From positions 1 through 64,000 of the forward strand of contig NZ_QWUA01000005.1 of the NCBI RefSeq assembly GCF_003576525.1: 64,000 nt of DNA, written 5' to 3'. The position numbers were made by a program, and so were the translations under genes. Under the pieces are notes generated by a model. It saw only the letters and a program-made list of their open reading frames with translations. It did no database searches and was not told where the DNA came from. Each line of letters begins with the position of its first letter. The first letter of the stretch is position 1. Source of the stretch: Rummeliibacillus sp. POC4 (GTDB lineage: Bacteria; Bacillota; Bacilli; Bacillales_A; Planococcaceae). Below, piece by piece: positions 1 through 9,614 of the stretch.

Positions 1-141
1 ATTCTTTCTTGGTATTTGAGGGTTTCAAGATACGAGCAATACAAGGAAATGAGTGAATGAACACCGCAATGTACTTAAGTACATGAGGATGTGAATGAGC
101 GAAATTGACGCAGTAGTGCGATGTATATTGGAAGCCGAACA
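1..141 (+). other. 23S-5S rRNA internal spacer
   Basis: Non-coding stretch directly before the 5S gene. It does not contain the conserved 3' end of 23S rRNA, so the 23S gene must end before the window. It holds a perfect 16-base palindrome (69-84), which would form a small hairpin in the precursor transcript. Confidence 0.6.
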
Positions 142-259
142 GTCTAGTAATGATGGCAAAGAGGTCACACCTGTTCCCATGCCGAACACAGAAGTTAAGC
201 TCTTTAGCGCCAATGGTAGTTGGGGGCTGTCCCCCTGCGAGAGTAGGACGTTGCTAGGC
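142..259 (+). rRNA. rrf: 5S ribosomal RNA
   Basis: The molecule is recognisable from the conserved core around 171-205 (the CCCATGCCGAACACAGAAG segment) and the GAGAGTAGGACG 3' part. The two ends pair into helix I: bases 142-150 pair with 251-259 with two G-U wobbles, which sets the ends. It is the last gene of an rRNA operon on the plus strand, because a terminator follows at once and no tRNA genes follow. Confidence 0.95.
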
Positions 260-263
260 GATT

Positions 264-301
264 AAGGTACTGCTGATATAATCGGTAGTACCTTTTTTTA
301 T
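264..301 (+). terminator. Intrinsic terminator of the rRNA operon
   Basis: The inverted repeat AAGGTACT ... AGTACCTT is followed by a run of seven T. It lies immediately after the 5S gene and ends the rRNA transcription unit. Confidence 0.9.
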
Positions 302-580
302 TTAAGCACTTGTACCGCTAGCTTTGACTATCATCACTCTTTCCGCTATCCCAACTAAAACTCCCTTCTTCCAAATTCAATCTTCATTTTTTCTTAATTT
401 GATTTTCGACAGCTTGTTCGATTAAGTGACAAAATATTATAAAACGCTAAAATAAAGATTAGAAAAACCTCTATAGAATTCCGTTTTTTCTTGGTATCTT
501 ATCGTGCAATAAATAGTGATTTTATAAATCAAGAAATTCATCGGGATAAATCAATAAAATATATCGAATTTTCGAAATAT

Positions 581-610
581 ATTGACAATACTTCAATCGT
601 CTACTATTAT
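581..610 (+). promoter_or_regulatory. Probable sigma-A promoter of the malic enzyme gene
   Basis: TTGACA (581-586) and TATTAT (605-610) are separated by 18 bases. The rest of the 302-732 gap is AT-rich with no other gene visible. The predicted leader to the TTG start is about 115 bases. Confidence 0.6.
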
Positions 611-732
611 ATATCTTTATAACGGTAATAATTATTATGTTATTACGAGTTAAAATGCAACGTAGAACAACAATTTTAAGCTTTAAGGAGATGGCTGAAA
701 GGTACTTTATTTTAAAAGGGGTTGTATGAGCA

Positions 733-1935
733 TTGAAAAGTTTAAGAGAACAGGCGTTAGATTTGCACAAAGAATTGAAGGGGAAATTAGATGTGCAAAC
801 GAAAATACAGGTGGAAACGATAGAAGATTTAAGTTTAGCATATTCACCTGGTGTAGCAGAGCCTTGCATTGAAATTAAGAATGATGCTAACTCTGTTTAC
901 GATTATACAATGAAAGGAAATCTAGTAGGCGTAGTAACAGATGGTACAGCGGTGCTTGGTTTGGGGGATATCGGGCCGGAAGCTGCATTACCTGTTATGG
1001 AGGGAAAAGCACTTCTTTTAAAACGTTTTGCCAATGTAGATGCCTTTCCTATTTGTTTGGATACAAAGGATCCAGAAGAAATTGTTCAAGTAGTAAAAGC
1101 AATCAGTCCAACATTTGGAGCGATTAACCTTGAGGACATTTCAGCACCACGCTGTTTTATTATTGAAGAAAGATTAAGAGAAGAATGTAATATCCCTGTT
1201 TTCCATGACGATCAACATGGTACGGCAATTGTAGTTGGTGCGGGGATATTGAACGCATTGAAAATTGTTAACAAGAACATAAAAGATGTACGAATTGTTA
1301 TTAATGGAGCGGGCGCTGCAGGAATATCCGTTTTACGTTTGTTACGTGATTTAGGGTTTGAACATTTGATTGTTTGTGATTCTAATGGAATTATTCACAG
1401 GAATCGCGAGCATGGGATGAATTCGATGAAAGAGCGTATTGCAAAGTTCAGTAATTTAGATGGACTTGAAGGTAAACTGGAAGATGCATTAAAAGGTGCA
1501 GATATTTTTATCGGTGTATCAGCAGCAAATGTTTTGACTGAAGAAATGATACAATCTATGAAAGAAAACCCAATAGTGTTTGCATTAGCAAATCCAAATC
1601 CTGAAATTTCATATGAAAATGCAATTAAGTGGGGAGTACGAATAATTGCTACTGGGAGATCAGATTATCCAAATCAGATTAACAATATGCTGGCATTTCC
1701 AGGTATCTTTAGAGGTGCATTAGATGTTCGTGCATCTGATATCAATGAGGAGATGAAGCTTGCAGCAGTCAATGCAATTGCATCCATCATTACTGAAAAG
1801 GATTTAATTGAAGGGCGCATCGTCCCAGAGATCTTCGATATGAGAGTTACAGAAACGGTTGCAGAGGCAGTTAAATTAGCGGCTATTTCAACAGGAGTGG
1901 CGCGATTGAAGCAAGAAAAAGAAATTGAAATTTAA
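733..1935 (+). CDS. Malic enzyme (NAD(P)-dependent, short bacterial type)
   Basis: Oxidative decarboxylation of L-malate to pyruvate and CO2 in the cytoplasm. At 400 residues it has the size of the short bacterial malic enzymes such as B. subtilis YtsJ. The N-terminal malic domain shows SLAYSPGVAEPC with the catalytic Tyr at 37 and MEGKALLLKRF with the catalytic Lys at 92. Metal-binding acids lie in LEDISAPR and FHDDQHGTA. A Rossmann domain follows with GAGAAG at 192-197. The start is TTG, supported by AAGGGG about 11 bases upstream. Cofactor preference (NADP or NAD) cannot be read with certainty. It is monocistronic, with its own promoter and terminator. Confidence 0.93.
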   Translation: MKSLREQALDLHKELKGKLDVQTKIQVETIEDLSLAYSPGVAEPCIEIKNDANSVYDYTMKGNLVGVVTDGTAVLGLGDIGPEAALPVMEGKALLLKRFANVDAFPICLDTKDPEEIVQVVKAISPTFGAINLEDISAPRCFIIEERLREECNIPVFHDDQHGTAIVVGAGILNALKIVNKNIKDVRIVINGAGAAGISVLRLLRDLGFEHLIVCDSNGIIHRNREHGMNSMKERIAKFSNLDGLEGKLEDALKGADIFIGVSAANVLTEEMIQSMKENPIVFALANPNPEISYENAIKWGVRIIATGRSDYPNQINNMLAFPGIFRGALDVRASDINEEMKLAAVNAIASIITEKDLIEGRIVPEIFDMRVTETVAEAVKLAAISTGVARLKQEKEIEI

Positions 1936-1950
1936 GTATAAATGCCATCT

Positions 1951-1979
1951 AGCGTAGTATGAAAACTACGCTTTTTTTA
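1951..1979 (+). terminator. Terminator after the malic enzyme gene
   Basis: A 7-bp stem AGCGTAG/CTACGCT with a short loop is followed by seven T. Confidence 0.85.
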
Positions 1980-2183
1980 TTGCCTTTTTTGAAGTTTCAA
2001 CAATTACTTAAAGACATTCAGAAAATTTTATGTATACTTATTAAAAATACTTTTTGCTTTTTGTTATGGAATCGGACTAGAATCTTTGTTGTGCTGTATG
2101 TTAGGATACAGGAATCTTGTTAGATAGAACTCAAATGGGCTAACCGTTATAATATAAACAGATTCAGATGAGGAAGTGAGAAA

Positions 2184-2372
2184 GTGTCAAAAAAACAAGT
2201 ATGGTTTGAAGTAGACGAAACAGAAACAATTGACGCCTGTTTGGAAAGAATGAAGAAACAAGGGTATATGCCAGTAGGAAGAAAAGAGGAGCCTCTTTTT
2301 CAAATGGTGAACGGAAAACCTGTTCCTATTCGCCAAATTATTAAATTTAAAGGCATTTTAATCGAAAAATAA
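2184..2372 (+). CDS. yebG: NETI motif-containing protein (YebG-like)
   Basis: A 62-residue protein with the pattern typical of the NETI family: FEVDETETIDACLERMKKQGYMPVGRKEEP. The position of the family's NETI motif is occupied here by TETI. Its function is not known. In B. subtilis the related yebG also lies just upstream of purE, so position supports the call. The start is GTG at 2184, after a GAGGAAGTGAG ribosome binding site. No signal peptide or membrane segment is seen. It is separated from purE by the riboswitch leader and is probably transcribed independently. Confidence 0.8.
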   Translation: MSKKQVWFEVDETETIDACLERMKKQGYMPVGRKEEPLFQMVNGKPVPIRQIIKFKGILIEK

Positions 2373-2388
2373 ATCAAAAAATCAATAA

Positions 2389-2430
2389 AATACGAACAAT
2401 GTTATATACTAAAATTTCAATGTTCGTATT
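2389..2430. terminator. Inverted repeat downstream of the NETI gene
   Basis: AATACGAACA (2389-2398) pairs perfectly with TGTTCGTATT (2421-2430). The A-rich side lies upstream and the T-run downstream is poor. It is therefore a weak plus-strand terminator at best, though it is placed between the NETI stop and the pur promoter. Confidence 0.45.
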
Positions 2431-2435
2431 TGCTA

Positions 2436-2464
2436 TTGACTTAAATTCCTTCTCTTGATAAAAT
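2436..2464 (+). promoter_or_regulatory. Sigma-A promoter of the pur operon
   Basis: TTGACT (2436-2441), a 17-base spacer and TAAAAT (2459-2464). The predicted start of transcription is about 15-20 bases before the riboswitch aptamer. In B. subtilis the same operon is also under PurR control through a PurBox pair; I could not identify a convincing PurBox pair here. Confidence 0.75.
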
Positions 2465-2485
2465 GTGAGAAGAAAAACATTGAAT

Positions 2486-2552
2486 CCCCATATATGCTAG
2501 AGGATTGGCTCTAGTGTCTCTACCCGGCACCGTAAATGCTGGACTATGCGGG
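2486..2552 (+). promoter_or_regulatory. Guanine-class purine riboswitch (aptamer)
   Basis: The purine aptamer is clear. P1 pairs CCC-CATA (2486-2492) with TATG-C-GGG (2545-2552), leaving C2549 bulged. P2 has loop L2 GGATTGGC-like sequence, followed by the conserved GTCTCTACC junction, then P3 with the CCGTAAATG loop, and GACTATG closes the core. The specificity base in GACTATG is C, the guanine/hypoxanthine type; adenine switches have T there. It lies in the leader of purE, where guanine binding would favour the downstream terminator. Confidence 0.93.
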
Positions 2553-2627
2553 AAAGCGACTATAGGAATTGATAAGTAGGCTAAAAGTGTTTAGTTTAAT
2601 ACTTTCATAGCTGTGTGACTTATAAAT

Positions 2628-2690
2628 CCTTAGATATCTGCTTTTCATGCATAGTAATACTATGGTGAATCGGGTATCTAAGGGTTTTTT
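2628..2690 (+). terminator. Riboswitch expression-platform terminator
   Basis: A long stem (2628-2639 with 2672-2683, CCTTAGATATCT-type arms) with a small inner hairpin CATAG/CTATG is followed by GTTTTTT. Located between the aptamer and purE, it is the OFF-state structure that would stop purine operon transcription when guanine is bound. Confidence 0.88.
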
Positions 2691-2802
2691 AATTTTATTT
2701 TAATACATGATGTAAGAGAAGCTAAAGGCTTCAATGAGATGTAACAAAACAAATTTTCGATATCAATTTATAGAGGCGTAATTTATTAGGAGGCGTACAT
2801 AT

Positions 2803-3291
2803 ATGAATCCGAGAGTTGGCGTCATCATGGGAAGTTCAAGTGATTGGGAAACGATGAAGTATACATGTGATATTTTGGACGAATTAAAAATCTCGTATGA
2901 AAAAAAGGTAGTTTCTGCTCATCGCACACCTGATTTAATGTTTGAATATGCTGTTGAAGCAAGAGGAAGAGGCTTACAAGTAATTATTGCTGGTGCTGGG
3001 GGAGCAGCTCATCTACCTGGTATGGTTGCTGCAAAAACTACGTTACCTGTTATCGGTGTGCCAGTACAGTCTAGGGCTTTGAATGGCCTTGATTCTTTGC
3101 TGTCAATAGTACAAATGCCAGGAGGCGTACCAGTAGCAACGGTGGCAATTGGGAAAGCAGGGGCAACAAACGCAGGATTATTAGCAGCTCAAATATTATC
3201 AACAACTGATTCTAATATTACTGAAAAAATCGAAGCAAGACGACAAATGATGAAAATGAAGGCTTTAGAAAGCACAGGTGAATTACAGTGA
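2803..3291 (+). CDS. purE: N5-carboxyaminoimidazole ribonucleotide mutase PurE
   Basis: Converts N5-CAIR to CAIR in purine synthesis. At 162 residues it is the class I length, which works with PurK. The N-terminus has [13 protein letters not shown], the phosphate-binding and active-site loop, followed by VSAHRTPD with the catalytic His and by GGAAHLPGM. The start is ATG after TAGGAGGCG. First gene of the operon after the riboswitch. Its last four bases overlap the GTG of purK, so translation is probably coupled. Confidence 0.97.
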   Translation: MNPRVGVIMGSSSDWETMKYTCDILDELKISYEKKVVSAHRTPDLMFEYAVEARGRGLQVIIAGAGGAAHLPGMVAAKTTLPVIGVPVQSRALNGLDSLLSIVQMPGGVPVATVAIGKAGATNAGLLAAQILSTTDSNITEKIEARRQMMKMKALESTGELQ

Positions 3292-4412
3292 TAAAAACGA
3301 TTTTTCCTGGTCAAACAATCGGTATTATCGGTGGTGGCCAGCTTGGACGTATGATGGCACTAGCTGCAAAAGAAGCCGGTTTTAAAATTGCGGTCTTAGA
3401 GCCAACAATGGACTCACCATGTGGTCAAGTAGCTGATATTCGAATTGTAGCACCTTATAACGATAAAACAGCTCTTGAAGAATTGGCTGAAGTTAGTGAT
3501 GTTATTACGTTTGAATTTGAAAATATCGATTATGAAGGTTTGAAAAGACTAACAGAAGTTGCTTATGTACCACAAGGTGCTGAGCTTATCAAAATTACAC
3601 AGGATAGAATCCTAGAAAAGAAAGCAATTACTCAATCAGGGTGCCCTGTTGCGAATTACATAGCATGTCAGAATTTTAATGAGTTAGTACAGAATATAGA
3701 AAGTATAGGTTATCCTTGTATCGTCAAAACAGCACGAGGCGGATATGACGGAAAAGGGCAACAAACCGTTTACTCTTATGATGATTTAGAACTTGTAGCC
3801 CCATTATTTGATCATTCCGCTTGCGTAGCTGAAGCCTTTGTACCGTTTTTAAAAGAGATTTCGGTCATTGTTCAACGAAATGGTCAAGGTGAAACCTATT
3901 GTTTGCCAATCGGTGAGAACATTCATGTTAACCATATACTTCATGAAACAATTGTACCGGCTAGAATTGAAAAAAAGACCGCAAAACTAGCAATTGAAGC
4001 TGCAGAAAAGATCGCAGACAACTTACAACTAGTTGGTACATTAGCTGTCGAAATGTTCGTACTAGAAGATGGAACGGTTGTGATTAACGAATTGGCTCCA
4101 CGTCCACATAATTCTGGACATTATTCAATTGAAGCTTGTAATATTTCACAATTCCATCAACATGTTCGTGCAGTATGTGGTTGGCCATTACGTAAGCCGA
4201 AATTATGGAGTCCTTCCGTTATGGTCAATATTCTAGGACAACATGTGATTCCAGTAACGAATTCATTATCAAAATATCCGAATTGGTCTATTCACCTTTA
4301 CGGAAAAAAACAAGCAAAGAAGAATAGAAAGATGGGTCATGTTACAATTATGACGGATGATCTTGATCATACTATTAGAGAAATTAACGATTCTGCTATT
4401 TGGGCAGAATAG
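3288..4412 (+). CDS. purK: N5-carboxyaminoimidazole ribonucleotide synthase PurK
   Basis: ATP- and bicarbonate-dependent carboxylation of AIR to N5-CAIR. This 374-residue ATP-grasp enzyme has the nucleotide-binding start [13 protein letters not shown], the central [15 protein letters not shown] loop, and [14 protein letters not shown] near the C-terminal part of the active site. It starts with GTG overlapping the purE stop (GTGA). A purK together with a class I purE indicates the two-step bacterial carboxylation route. Confidence 0.96.
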   Translation: MIKTIFPGQTIGIIGGGQLGRMMALAAKEAGFKIAVLEPTMDSPCGQVADIRIVAPYNDKTALEELAEVSDVITFEFENIDYEGLKRLTEVAYVPQGAELIKITQDRILEKKAITQSGCPVANYIACQNFNELVQNIESIGYPCIVKTARGGYDGKGQQTVYSYDDLELVAPLFDHSACVAEAFVPFLKEISVIVQRNGQGETYCLPIGENIHVNHILHETIVPARIEKKTAKLAIEAAEKIADNLQLVGTLAVEMFVLEDGTVVINELAPRPHNSGHYSIEACNISQFHQHVRAVCGWPLRKPKLWSPSVMVNILGQHVIPVTNSLSKYPNWSIHLYGKKQAKKNRKMGHVTIMTDDLDHTIREINDSAIWAE

Positions 4413-4424
4413 AAGGAGACAAAC

Positions 4425-5720
4425 ATGATAGCACGTTATACTCGTCCAGAGATGGGCGCAATTTGGACAGATGAAAACAGATATCAAGCATGGTTAGAAG
4501 TAGAGATTCTAGCTTGTGAAGCTTGGTCAGAATTAGGTGAAATTCCAAAAGAAGATGTTGCAAAAATTCGAGAAAATGCAACATTTAATATTGACCGTAT
4601 TTTAGAAATTGAAAAACAAACTCGTCATGATGTTGTAGCATTTACACGTGCCGTTTCAGAATCACTTGGTGAAGAACGTAAATGGGTTCACTACGGTTTA
4701 ACTTCTACAGACGTTGTAGATACAGCTCTTTCATATCAATTAAAACAAGCAAACGAAATCTTAAGAAAAGATATTCATAATTTTATCGACATTATTGCTG
4801 AAAAGGCAAAAGAACATAAATATACTGTCATGATGGGCCGTACTCATGGTGTACATGCTGAACCAACTACTTTTGGTTTAAAACTTGCTCTGTGGTATGA
4901 AGAAATGAAACGTAACTTACAACGTTTTGAAGCAGCAGCTAAAACAATTGAAACAGGTAAAATTTCAGGTGCTGTTGGTACTTACGCCAATATTAATCCA
5001 TTTGTAGAACAATATGTTTGTGAAAAATTAGGCCTTCAAGCTGCACCAATTTCAACGCAAACATTACAACGTGATCGTCACGCTGAATATATTGCAGCTC
5101 TTGCATTAATTGCTACATCAATTGAAAAATTTGCAACTGAAGTTCGTGGACTTCAAAAGTCAGAAACACGTGAAGTTGAAGAGTTCTTCGCAAAAGGTCA
5201 AAAGGGATCTTCTGCAATGCCACATAAACGTAATCCAATTGGTTCTGAAAATATGGTTGGTATGGCACGTGTAATCCGTGGCCACATGCTAACTGCATAT
5301 GAAAATGTTTCTTTATGGCATGAACGTGATATTTCTCATTCATCTGCAGAACGTATCATCCTACCTGATACAACAATTGGTTTGAATTATATGTTAAACC
5401 GTTTTGGTAATATCGTGAAAAATTTAACTGTCTTCCCAGAGAATATGAAACGTAATATGGGACGTACTTTTGGTTTGATTTATTCACAACGTGTGTTACT
5501 TGCGTTGATCGACAAGGGTCTTGTACGTGAGGAAGCTTATGATACTGTTCAACCATTAACTGCAAAAGCATGGGATGAACAAATTCAATTCCGCGAACTT
5601 GTCGAAGCAGATGAGAAAATTACATCTTATCTATCTAAAGAAGAGATAGACGATTGTTTCGATTATCACTACCATTTGAAAAATGTAGACATGATTTTCG
5701 AACGTCTAGGCTTAAACTAA
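4425..5720 (+). CDS. purB: Adenylosuccinate lyase PurB
   Basis: Splits SAICAR to AICAR plus fumarate, and adenylosuccinate to AMP plus fumarate. It belongs to the fumarase/aspartase superfamily and has 431 residues, the usual length. Three family regions are visible: [26 protein letters not shown] with the catalytic His, and the signature [11 protein letters not shown] on the mobile loop with the catalytic Ser. The start is ATG after AGAAGGAGA, 12 bases after purK. Confidence 0.97.
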   Translation: MIARYTRPEMGAIWTDENRYQAWLEVEILACEAWSELGEIPKEDVAKIRENATFNIDRILEIEKQTRHDVVAFTRAVSESLGEERKWVHYGLTSTDVVDTALSYQLKQANEILRKDIHNFIDIIAEKAKEHKYTVMMGRTHGVHAEPTTFGLKLALWYEEMKRNLQRFEAAAKTIETGKISGAVGTYANINPFVEQYVCEKLGLQAAPISTQTLQRDRHAEYIAALALIATSIEKFATEVRGLQKSETREVEEFFAKGQKGSSAMPHKRNPIGSENMVGMARVIRGHMLTAYENVSLWHERDISHSSAERIILPDTTIGLNYMLNRFGNIVKNLTVFPENMKRNMGRTFGLIYSQRVLLALIDKGLVREEAYDTVQPLTAKAWDEQIQFRELVEADEKITSYLSKEEIDDCFDYHYHLKNVDMIFERLGLN

Positions 5721-5748
5721 ATAACTAACCTAACCGGGGGAATTTAAA

Positions 5749-6465
5749 GTGGAAAAAGGTCAACTTTTGTATGAAGGAAAAGCAAAAAAATTGTATGCAA
5801 CAGAAGATGAAAACATTTTGTTTGTTGAATACAAAGATAGTGCTACAGCATTCAACGGTGAAAAGAAAGCAGAAATAGCAGGTAAAGGTGTTTTAAATAA
5901 CAGCATTACATCATTGATCTTTGAAAAACTCAAAAATGCTGGTATTGATTCACACTTCGTTGAAAAAATTTCAGATAACGAACAACTTGTGAAGAAAGTC
6001 GATATTATTCCAATTGAATTGGTAGTACGTAATATCGCAGCTGGTAGCCTTGCAAAACGATTGGGGATTGAAGAAGGAACACCTCTAAAACGACCAATCG
6101 TAGAATTTTATTACAAAAATGATGACCTTGGAGACCCAATGATCTCGGAAGAACACATTGACGTAATGGGCATTGCTTCTAAAGAAGAAGTGAGGGCCCT
6201 TTACGACAATGGCTTAATGGTAAATGATATCTTACGTCCATTTTTCTACGATATTAATGTAATTTTAGTAGATTTCAAATTAGAATTTGGTCGTGATGAA
6301 AATGGTCATGTATTATTAGCAGATGAAATTTCACCTGATACATGTCGCCTTTGGGATGCAAAAACAAAGCAACATCTTGATAAGGATGTGTTCCGTCGTA
6401 ATCTTGGTGATTTAACTGAAGTGTATGAAATCATATTATCTCGTCTAGGAGGAGTAACTAAATGA
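5749..6465 (+). CDS. purC: SAICAR synthase PurC
   Basis: Phosphoribosylaminoimidazole-succinocarboxamide synthase, which joins CAIR and aspartate using ATP. It has 238 residues. It begins with LLYEGKAKKLYAT, the nucleotide-binding strand pair, contains VDIIPIELVVRNIAAGSLAKRLG and ends with LADEISPDTCRLWD, which holds the conserved metal/substrate acids. The start is GTG at 5749, after a G-rich stretch (CCGGGGG). Its stop overlaps the purS start by four bases. Confidence 0.96.
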   Translation: MEKGQLLYEGKAKKLYATEDENILFVEYKDSATAFNGEKKAEIAGKGVLNNSITSLIFEKLKNAGIDSHFVEKISDNEQLVKKVDIIPIELVVRNIAAGSLAKRLGIEEGTPLKRPIVEFYYKNDDLGDPMISEEHIDVMGIASKEEVRALYDNGLMVNDILRPFFYDINVILVDFKLEFGRDENGHVLLADEISPDTCRLWDAKTKQHLDKDVFRRNLGDLTEVYEIILSRLGGVTK

Positions 6466-6710
6466 AAAAAGTGAAAATCTATGTAACGCTTCGCGAAAGT
6501 GTATTAGACCCACAAGGATCAGCAGTAAAAGGTTCATTACATACTATGGGCTATAGCGAAGTGGCAGATGTTCGCATTGGTAAATATTTAGAATTGCAAA
6601 TCGATCCTTCAGAACGCGATATCGATGGCATTGTAAAAGAAATGAGTGAAAAGCTACTAGCAAATACAGTAATAGAAGATTACCGTTATGAAATCGAGGA
6701 GGCTAACTAA
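6462..6710 (+). CDS. purS: FGAM synthase subunit PurS
   Basis: The small 82-residue subunit of the three-part phosphoribosylformylglycinamidine synthase found in Gram-positive bacteria. It bridges PurQ and small-type PurL. Sequence features are [18 protein letters not shown] and the following VRIGKYLEL strand, as in the PurS family. ATGA overlap with purC and a two-base gap to purQ indicate tightly coupled translation of the complex subunits. Confidence 0.96.
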   Translation: MKKVKIYVTLRESVLDPQGSAVKGSLHTMGYSEVADVRIGKYLELQIDPSERDIDGIVKEMSEKLLANTVIEDYRYEIEEAN

Positions 6711-6712
6711 CG

Positions 6713-7396
6713 ATGAAATTCGCAGTACTCGTATTTCCGGGGTCCAACTGTGATTTAGATATGTATCACGCGATTAAAGATGAACTCGGTGAAGAAGTAG
6801 AATACGTATGGCACGATGCAACAGATTTAAGCGGGTATGACGGTATTTTATTGCCAGGAGGGTTCTCTTATGGAGATTATCTCCGCTGTGGTGCAATTGC
6901 TCGTTTTTCAAATGTAATGGCAGAAGTAGTAAAAGCAGCTGAAGCAGGTAAACCAGTACTTGGGGTATGCAACGGATTTCAGATTTTAACTGAAGTAGGG
7001 TTATTGCCAGGAGCACTTTTACGAAACAAAAACCTTAAATTTATGTGTCGGAAAGTAAATTTAAAGGTAGCGAACAACAACACATTATTTACAAACCAAT
7101 ATGATCAAGACGAAGTTATTCAAATACCAATCGCTCACGGTGAAGGTAATTACTATTGTGATGGTGAAACCTTACAAAAACTAAAAGACAATAACCAAAT
7201 CGTCTTTACGTATGAAGGTGAAAATCCTAATGGCAGTATTGAAAACATCGCTGGTGTTATCAATGAAAAAGGAAATGTTCTAGGTATGATGCCTCATCCA
7301 GAACGAGCAGTGAATGAATTAATAGGCGGCGCAGACGGGCTTGCCTTATTCAAATCGATTGTCAAACAGTGGAGGGAATCATATGTCCAAGCTTGA
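6713..7396 (+). CDS. purQ: FGAM synthase glutaminase subunit PurQ
   Basis: Class I glutamine amidotransferase that supplies ammonia to PurL. It has 227 residues. The catalytic nucleophile is Cys86 in GVCNGFQIL, and the His-x-Glu pair is in MMPHPERAV near the C-terminus. FPGSNCDLD at the N-terminus and [10 protein letters not shown] are typical of PurQ. The end of the gene overlaps the purL start by 14 bases, and the purL ribosome binding site lies inside it. Confidence 0.96.
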   Translation: MKFAVLVFPGSNCDLDMYHAIKDELGEEVEYVWHDATDLSGYDGILLPGGFSYGDYLRCGAIARFSNVMAEVVKAAEAGKPVLGVCNGFQILTEVGLLPGALLRNKNLKFMCRKVNLKVANNNTLFTNQYDQDEVIQIPIAHGEGNYYCDGETLQKLKDNNQIVFTYEGENPNGSIENIAGVINEKGNVLGMMPHPERAVNELIGGADGLALFKSIVKQWRESYVQA

Positions 7397-9614
7397 ACCT
7401 ACAGCAGAGCAAATTAAAGAGCAAAAGTTATACGCACAAATGGGGTTATCTGACGAAGAATTTGCCTTAGTAGAAAACATTCTAGGACGCACACCAAACT
7501 GGACAGAAACGGGTCTATTCTCTGTTATGTGGTCTGAACATTGCTCTTATAAAAATTCCAAACCTGTTCTTCGTAAGTTTCCAACAAAAGGGCCTCGAGT
7601 ATTACAAGGACCTGGGGAAGGTGCAGGAATTGTTGATATTGGTGATGAACAAGCGGTTGTTTTCAAAATGGAATCACACAATCATCCTTCTGCAATAGAG
7701 CCTTATCAAGGTGCTGCTACAGGTGTTGGCGGTATTATTCGTGATGTATTTTCAATGGGTGCAAGACCTATTGCGATGTTAAACTCCTTACGTTTTGGAG
7801 AGCTAGATGCCTCTAAACGAGTAAAATATTTATTTGAAGAAGTTGTGGCAGGGATTGCTGGGTACGGAAACTGTATCGGGATTCCAACAGTTGGCGGTGA
7901 AATTCAATTCGATCCTTGTTATGAAGGAAACCCATTAGTAAATGCTATGTGTGTTGGCTTAATCGACCATAAGGACATTCAAAAAGGGATTGCTTCCGGA
8001 GTAGGAAATACGGTGATGTATGTCGGGGCTAAAACAGGTAGAGATGGCATTCATGGTGCAACATTTGCATCGGAAGAATTAAGTGAATCTTCTGAAGAAA
8101 AACGCCCAGCTGTACAGGTAGGAGATCCATTTATGGAAAAATTGTTATTAGAAGCATGCCTAGAACTTGTAAACTATGAATGTCTTGTAGGAATTCAAGA
8201 TATGGGTGCTGCAGGGCTTACATCTTCTTCAGCAGAGATGGCTTCTAAGGCAGGGTTTGGTATTGAGATGAATCTAGACTTAGTACCACAACGTGAAACA
8301 AACATGACTCCTTATGAAATGATGCTTTCTGAATCACAAGAGCGTATGTTAATCGTCGTGAAAAAAGGACATGAACAAGAAGTTATCGACCTATTTGTTA
8401 AATACGGTTTAGATGCTGTTGCAATTGGTCATGTCACAGAAGACAAAATGCTTCGCTTAATACATAAAGGTGAAGTTGTAGCGAATGTCCCTGCAGATGC
8501 ATTGGCAGAGGATGCACCAGTTTACCATAAACCATCTGCAGAACCAGCTTATTTTGCAGAATTTAAGAAAATGAAAAATGAAGAACCGACTGTTGAAAAT
8601 TATAAAGAAACATTATTAGCTCTTCTGAAACAAACAACTATTGCATCGAAAGAATGGGTTTACGATCAATATGATTACCAAGTACGTACATCGACTGTTG
8701 TTGCTCCTGGATCGGATGCAGCTGTACTACGTGTAAGAGGTACAAACAAAGGCCTTGCAATGACAACGGATTGTAACTCTCGTTATATCTATTTAGATCC
8801 TGAAGTAGGAGGCAAAATTGCAGTAGCTGAAGCAGCTCGTAATATTGTATGTTCAGGAGGAAAACCATTAGCCATTACAGATTGCTTAAATTTCGGTAAT
8901 CCTGAAAAGCCTGAAATCTTCTGGCAAATTGAAAAATCAGCAGACGGTATTTCTGCAGCATGTGAAGCATTAGAATCACCAGTTATAGGTGGCAACGTGT
9001 CCCTTTATAACGAACGTAGTGGTGTTGCTATTTATCCTACTCCTACAATCGGTATGGTTGGTTTAGTAGAAGATTTAGCACATACAACTACACAAAAAGT
9101 AAAAGCAGCCGGAGACTTTATTTACCTGATTGGTGAAACTAAAACTGAATTTGGTGGCTCTGAACTTCAAAAGCTACTTAATGAGGGACAGATTTTCGGT
9201 CTAGCACCAGAAATTGATTTGGACGTAGAAGCAAAAAGACAAGAACAATTATTAAGTGCTATCCAACAAGGACTTGTTGAATCTGCTCATGACTTAGCAG
9301 AAGGTGGCCTTGCTGTCGCATTAGCAGAAACAACATTTGGAACAGAACTTGGTGCAGAAGTAAATGTAAATGGCTCTGCAGTGACAGCATTGTTTAGTGA
9401 AACTCAATCTCGTTTCTTAGTTTCTGTAAAAGAAGAAAATGTAGAAGCGTTTGAAGCGACGATTCAAGATGCTGTAAAAATTGGTCATGTACTGAATGAA
9501 CAACAATTAATCATTCGTGATGAAGTTGGCGAAATCTTAATCGAAGGTTCTGTATCAGAATTCCAAGATGCTTGGAAAGGAGCTATCCCATGCTTGGTGA
9601 AATCAGAGGCTTAA
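7383..9614 (+). CDS. purL: FGAM synthase large subunit PurL (small type)
   Basis: ATP-dependent synthesis of FGAM from FGAR using PurQ-derived ammonia. The chosen ATG at 7383 gives 743 residues, matching the usual Bacillus length (about 740). The frame extends 14 codons further upstream into purQ, but GGAGGG seven bases before 7383 decides the start. Motifs include [34 protein letters not shown] and [11 protein letters not shown]. The 25-base overlap with purF indicates coupling. Confidence 0.96.
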   Translation: MSKLEPTAEQIKEQKLYAQMGLSDEEFALVENILGRTPNWTETGLFSVMWSEHCSYKNSKPVLRKFPTKGPRVLQGPGEGAGIVDIGDEQAVVFKMESHNHPSAIEPYQGAATGVGGIIRDVFSMGARPIAMLNSLRFGELDASKRVKYLFEEVVAGIAGYGNCIGIPTVGGEIQFDPCYEGNPLVNAMCVGLIDHKDIQKGIASGVGNTVMYVGAKTGRDGIHGATFASEELSESSEEKRPAVQVGDPFMEKLLLEACLELVNYECLVGIQDMGAAGLTSSSAEMASKAGFGIEMNLDLVPQRETNMTPYEMMLSESQERMLIVVKKGHEQEVIDLFVKYGLDAVAIGHVTEDKMLRLIHKGEVVANVPADALAEDAPVYHKPSAEPAYFAEFKKMKNEEPTVENYKETLLALLKQTTIASKEWVYDQYDYQVRTSTVVAPGSDAAVLRVRGTNKGLAMTTDCNSRYIYLDPEVGGKIAVAEAARNIVCSGGKPLAITDCLNFGNPEKPEIFWQIEKSADGISAACEALESPVIGGNVSLYNERSGVAIYPTPTIGMVGLVEDLAHTTTQKVKAAGDFIYLIGETKTEFGGSELQKLLNEGQIFGLAPEIDLDVEAKRQEQLLSAIQQGLVESAHDLAEGGLAVALAETTFGTELGAEVNVNGSAVTALFSETQSRFLVSVKEENVEAFEATIQDAVKIGHVLNEQQLIIRDEVGEILIEGSVSEFQDAWKGAIPCLVKSEA

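Noticed and set aside
25-213. 62-codon minus-strand frame over the 5S gene
   Set aside because: Antisense to the rRNA spacer and 5S rRNA.
522-869. 115-codon minus-strand frame across the malic enzyme promoter
   Set aside because: It covers the promoter and the start of the malic enzyme gene, is Ile/Asn/Lys-biased by AT content and has no domain.
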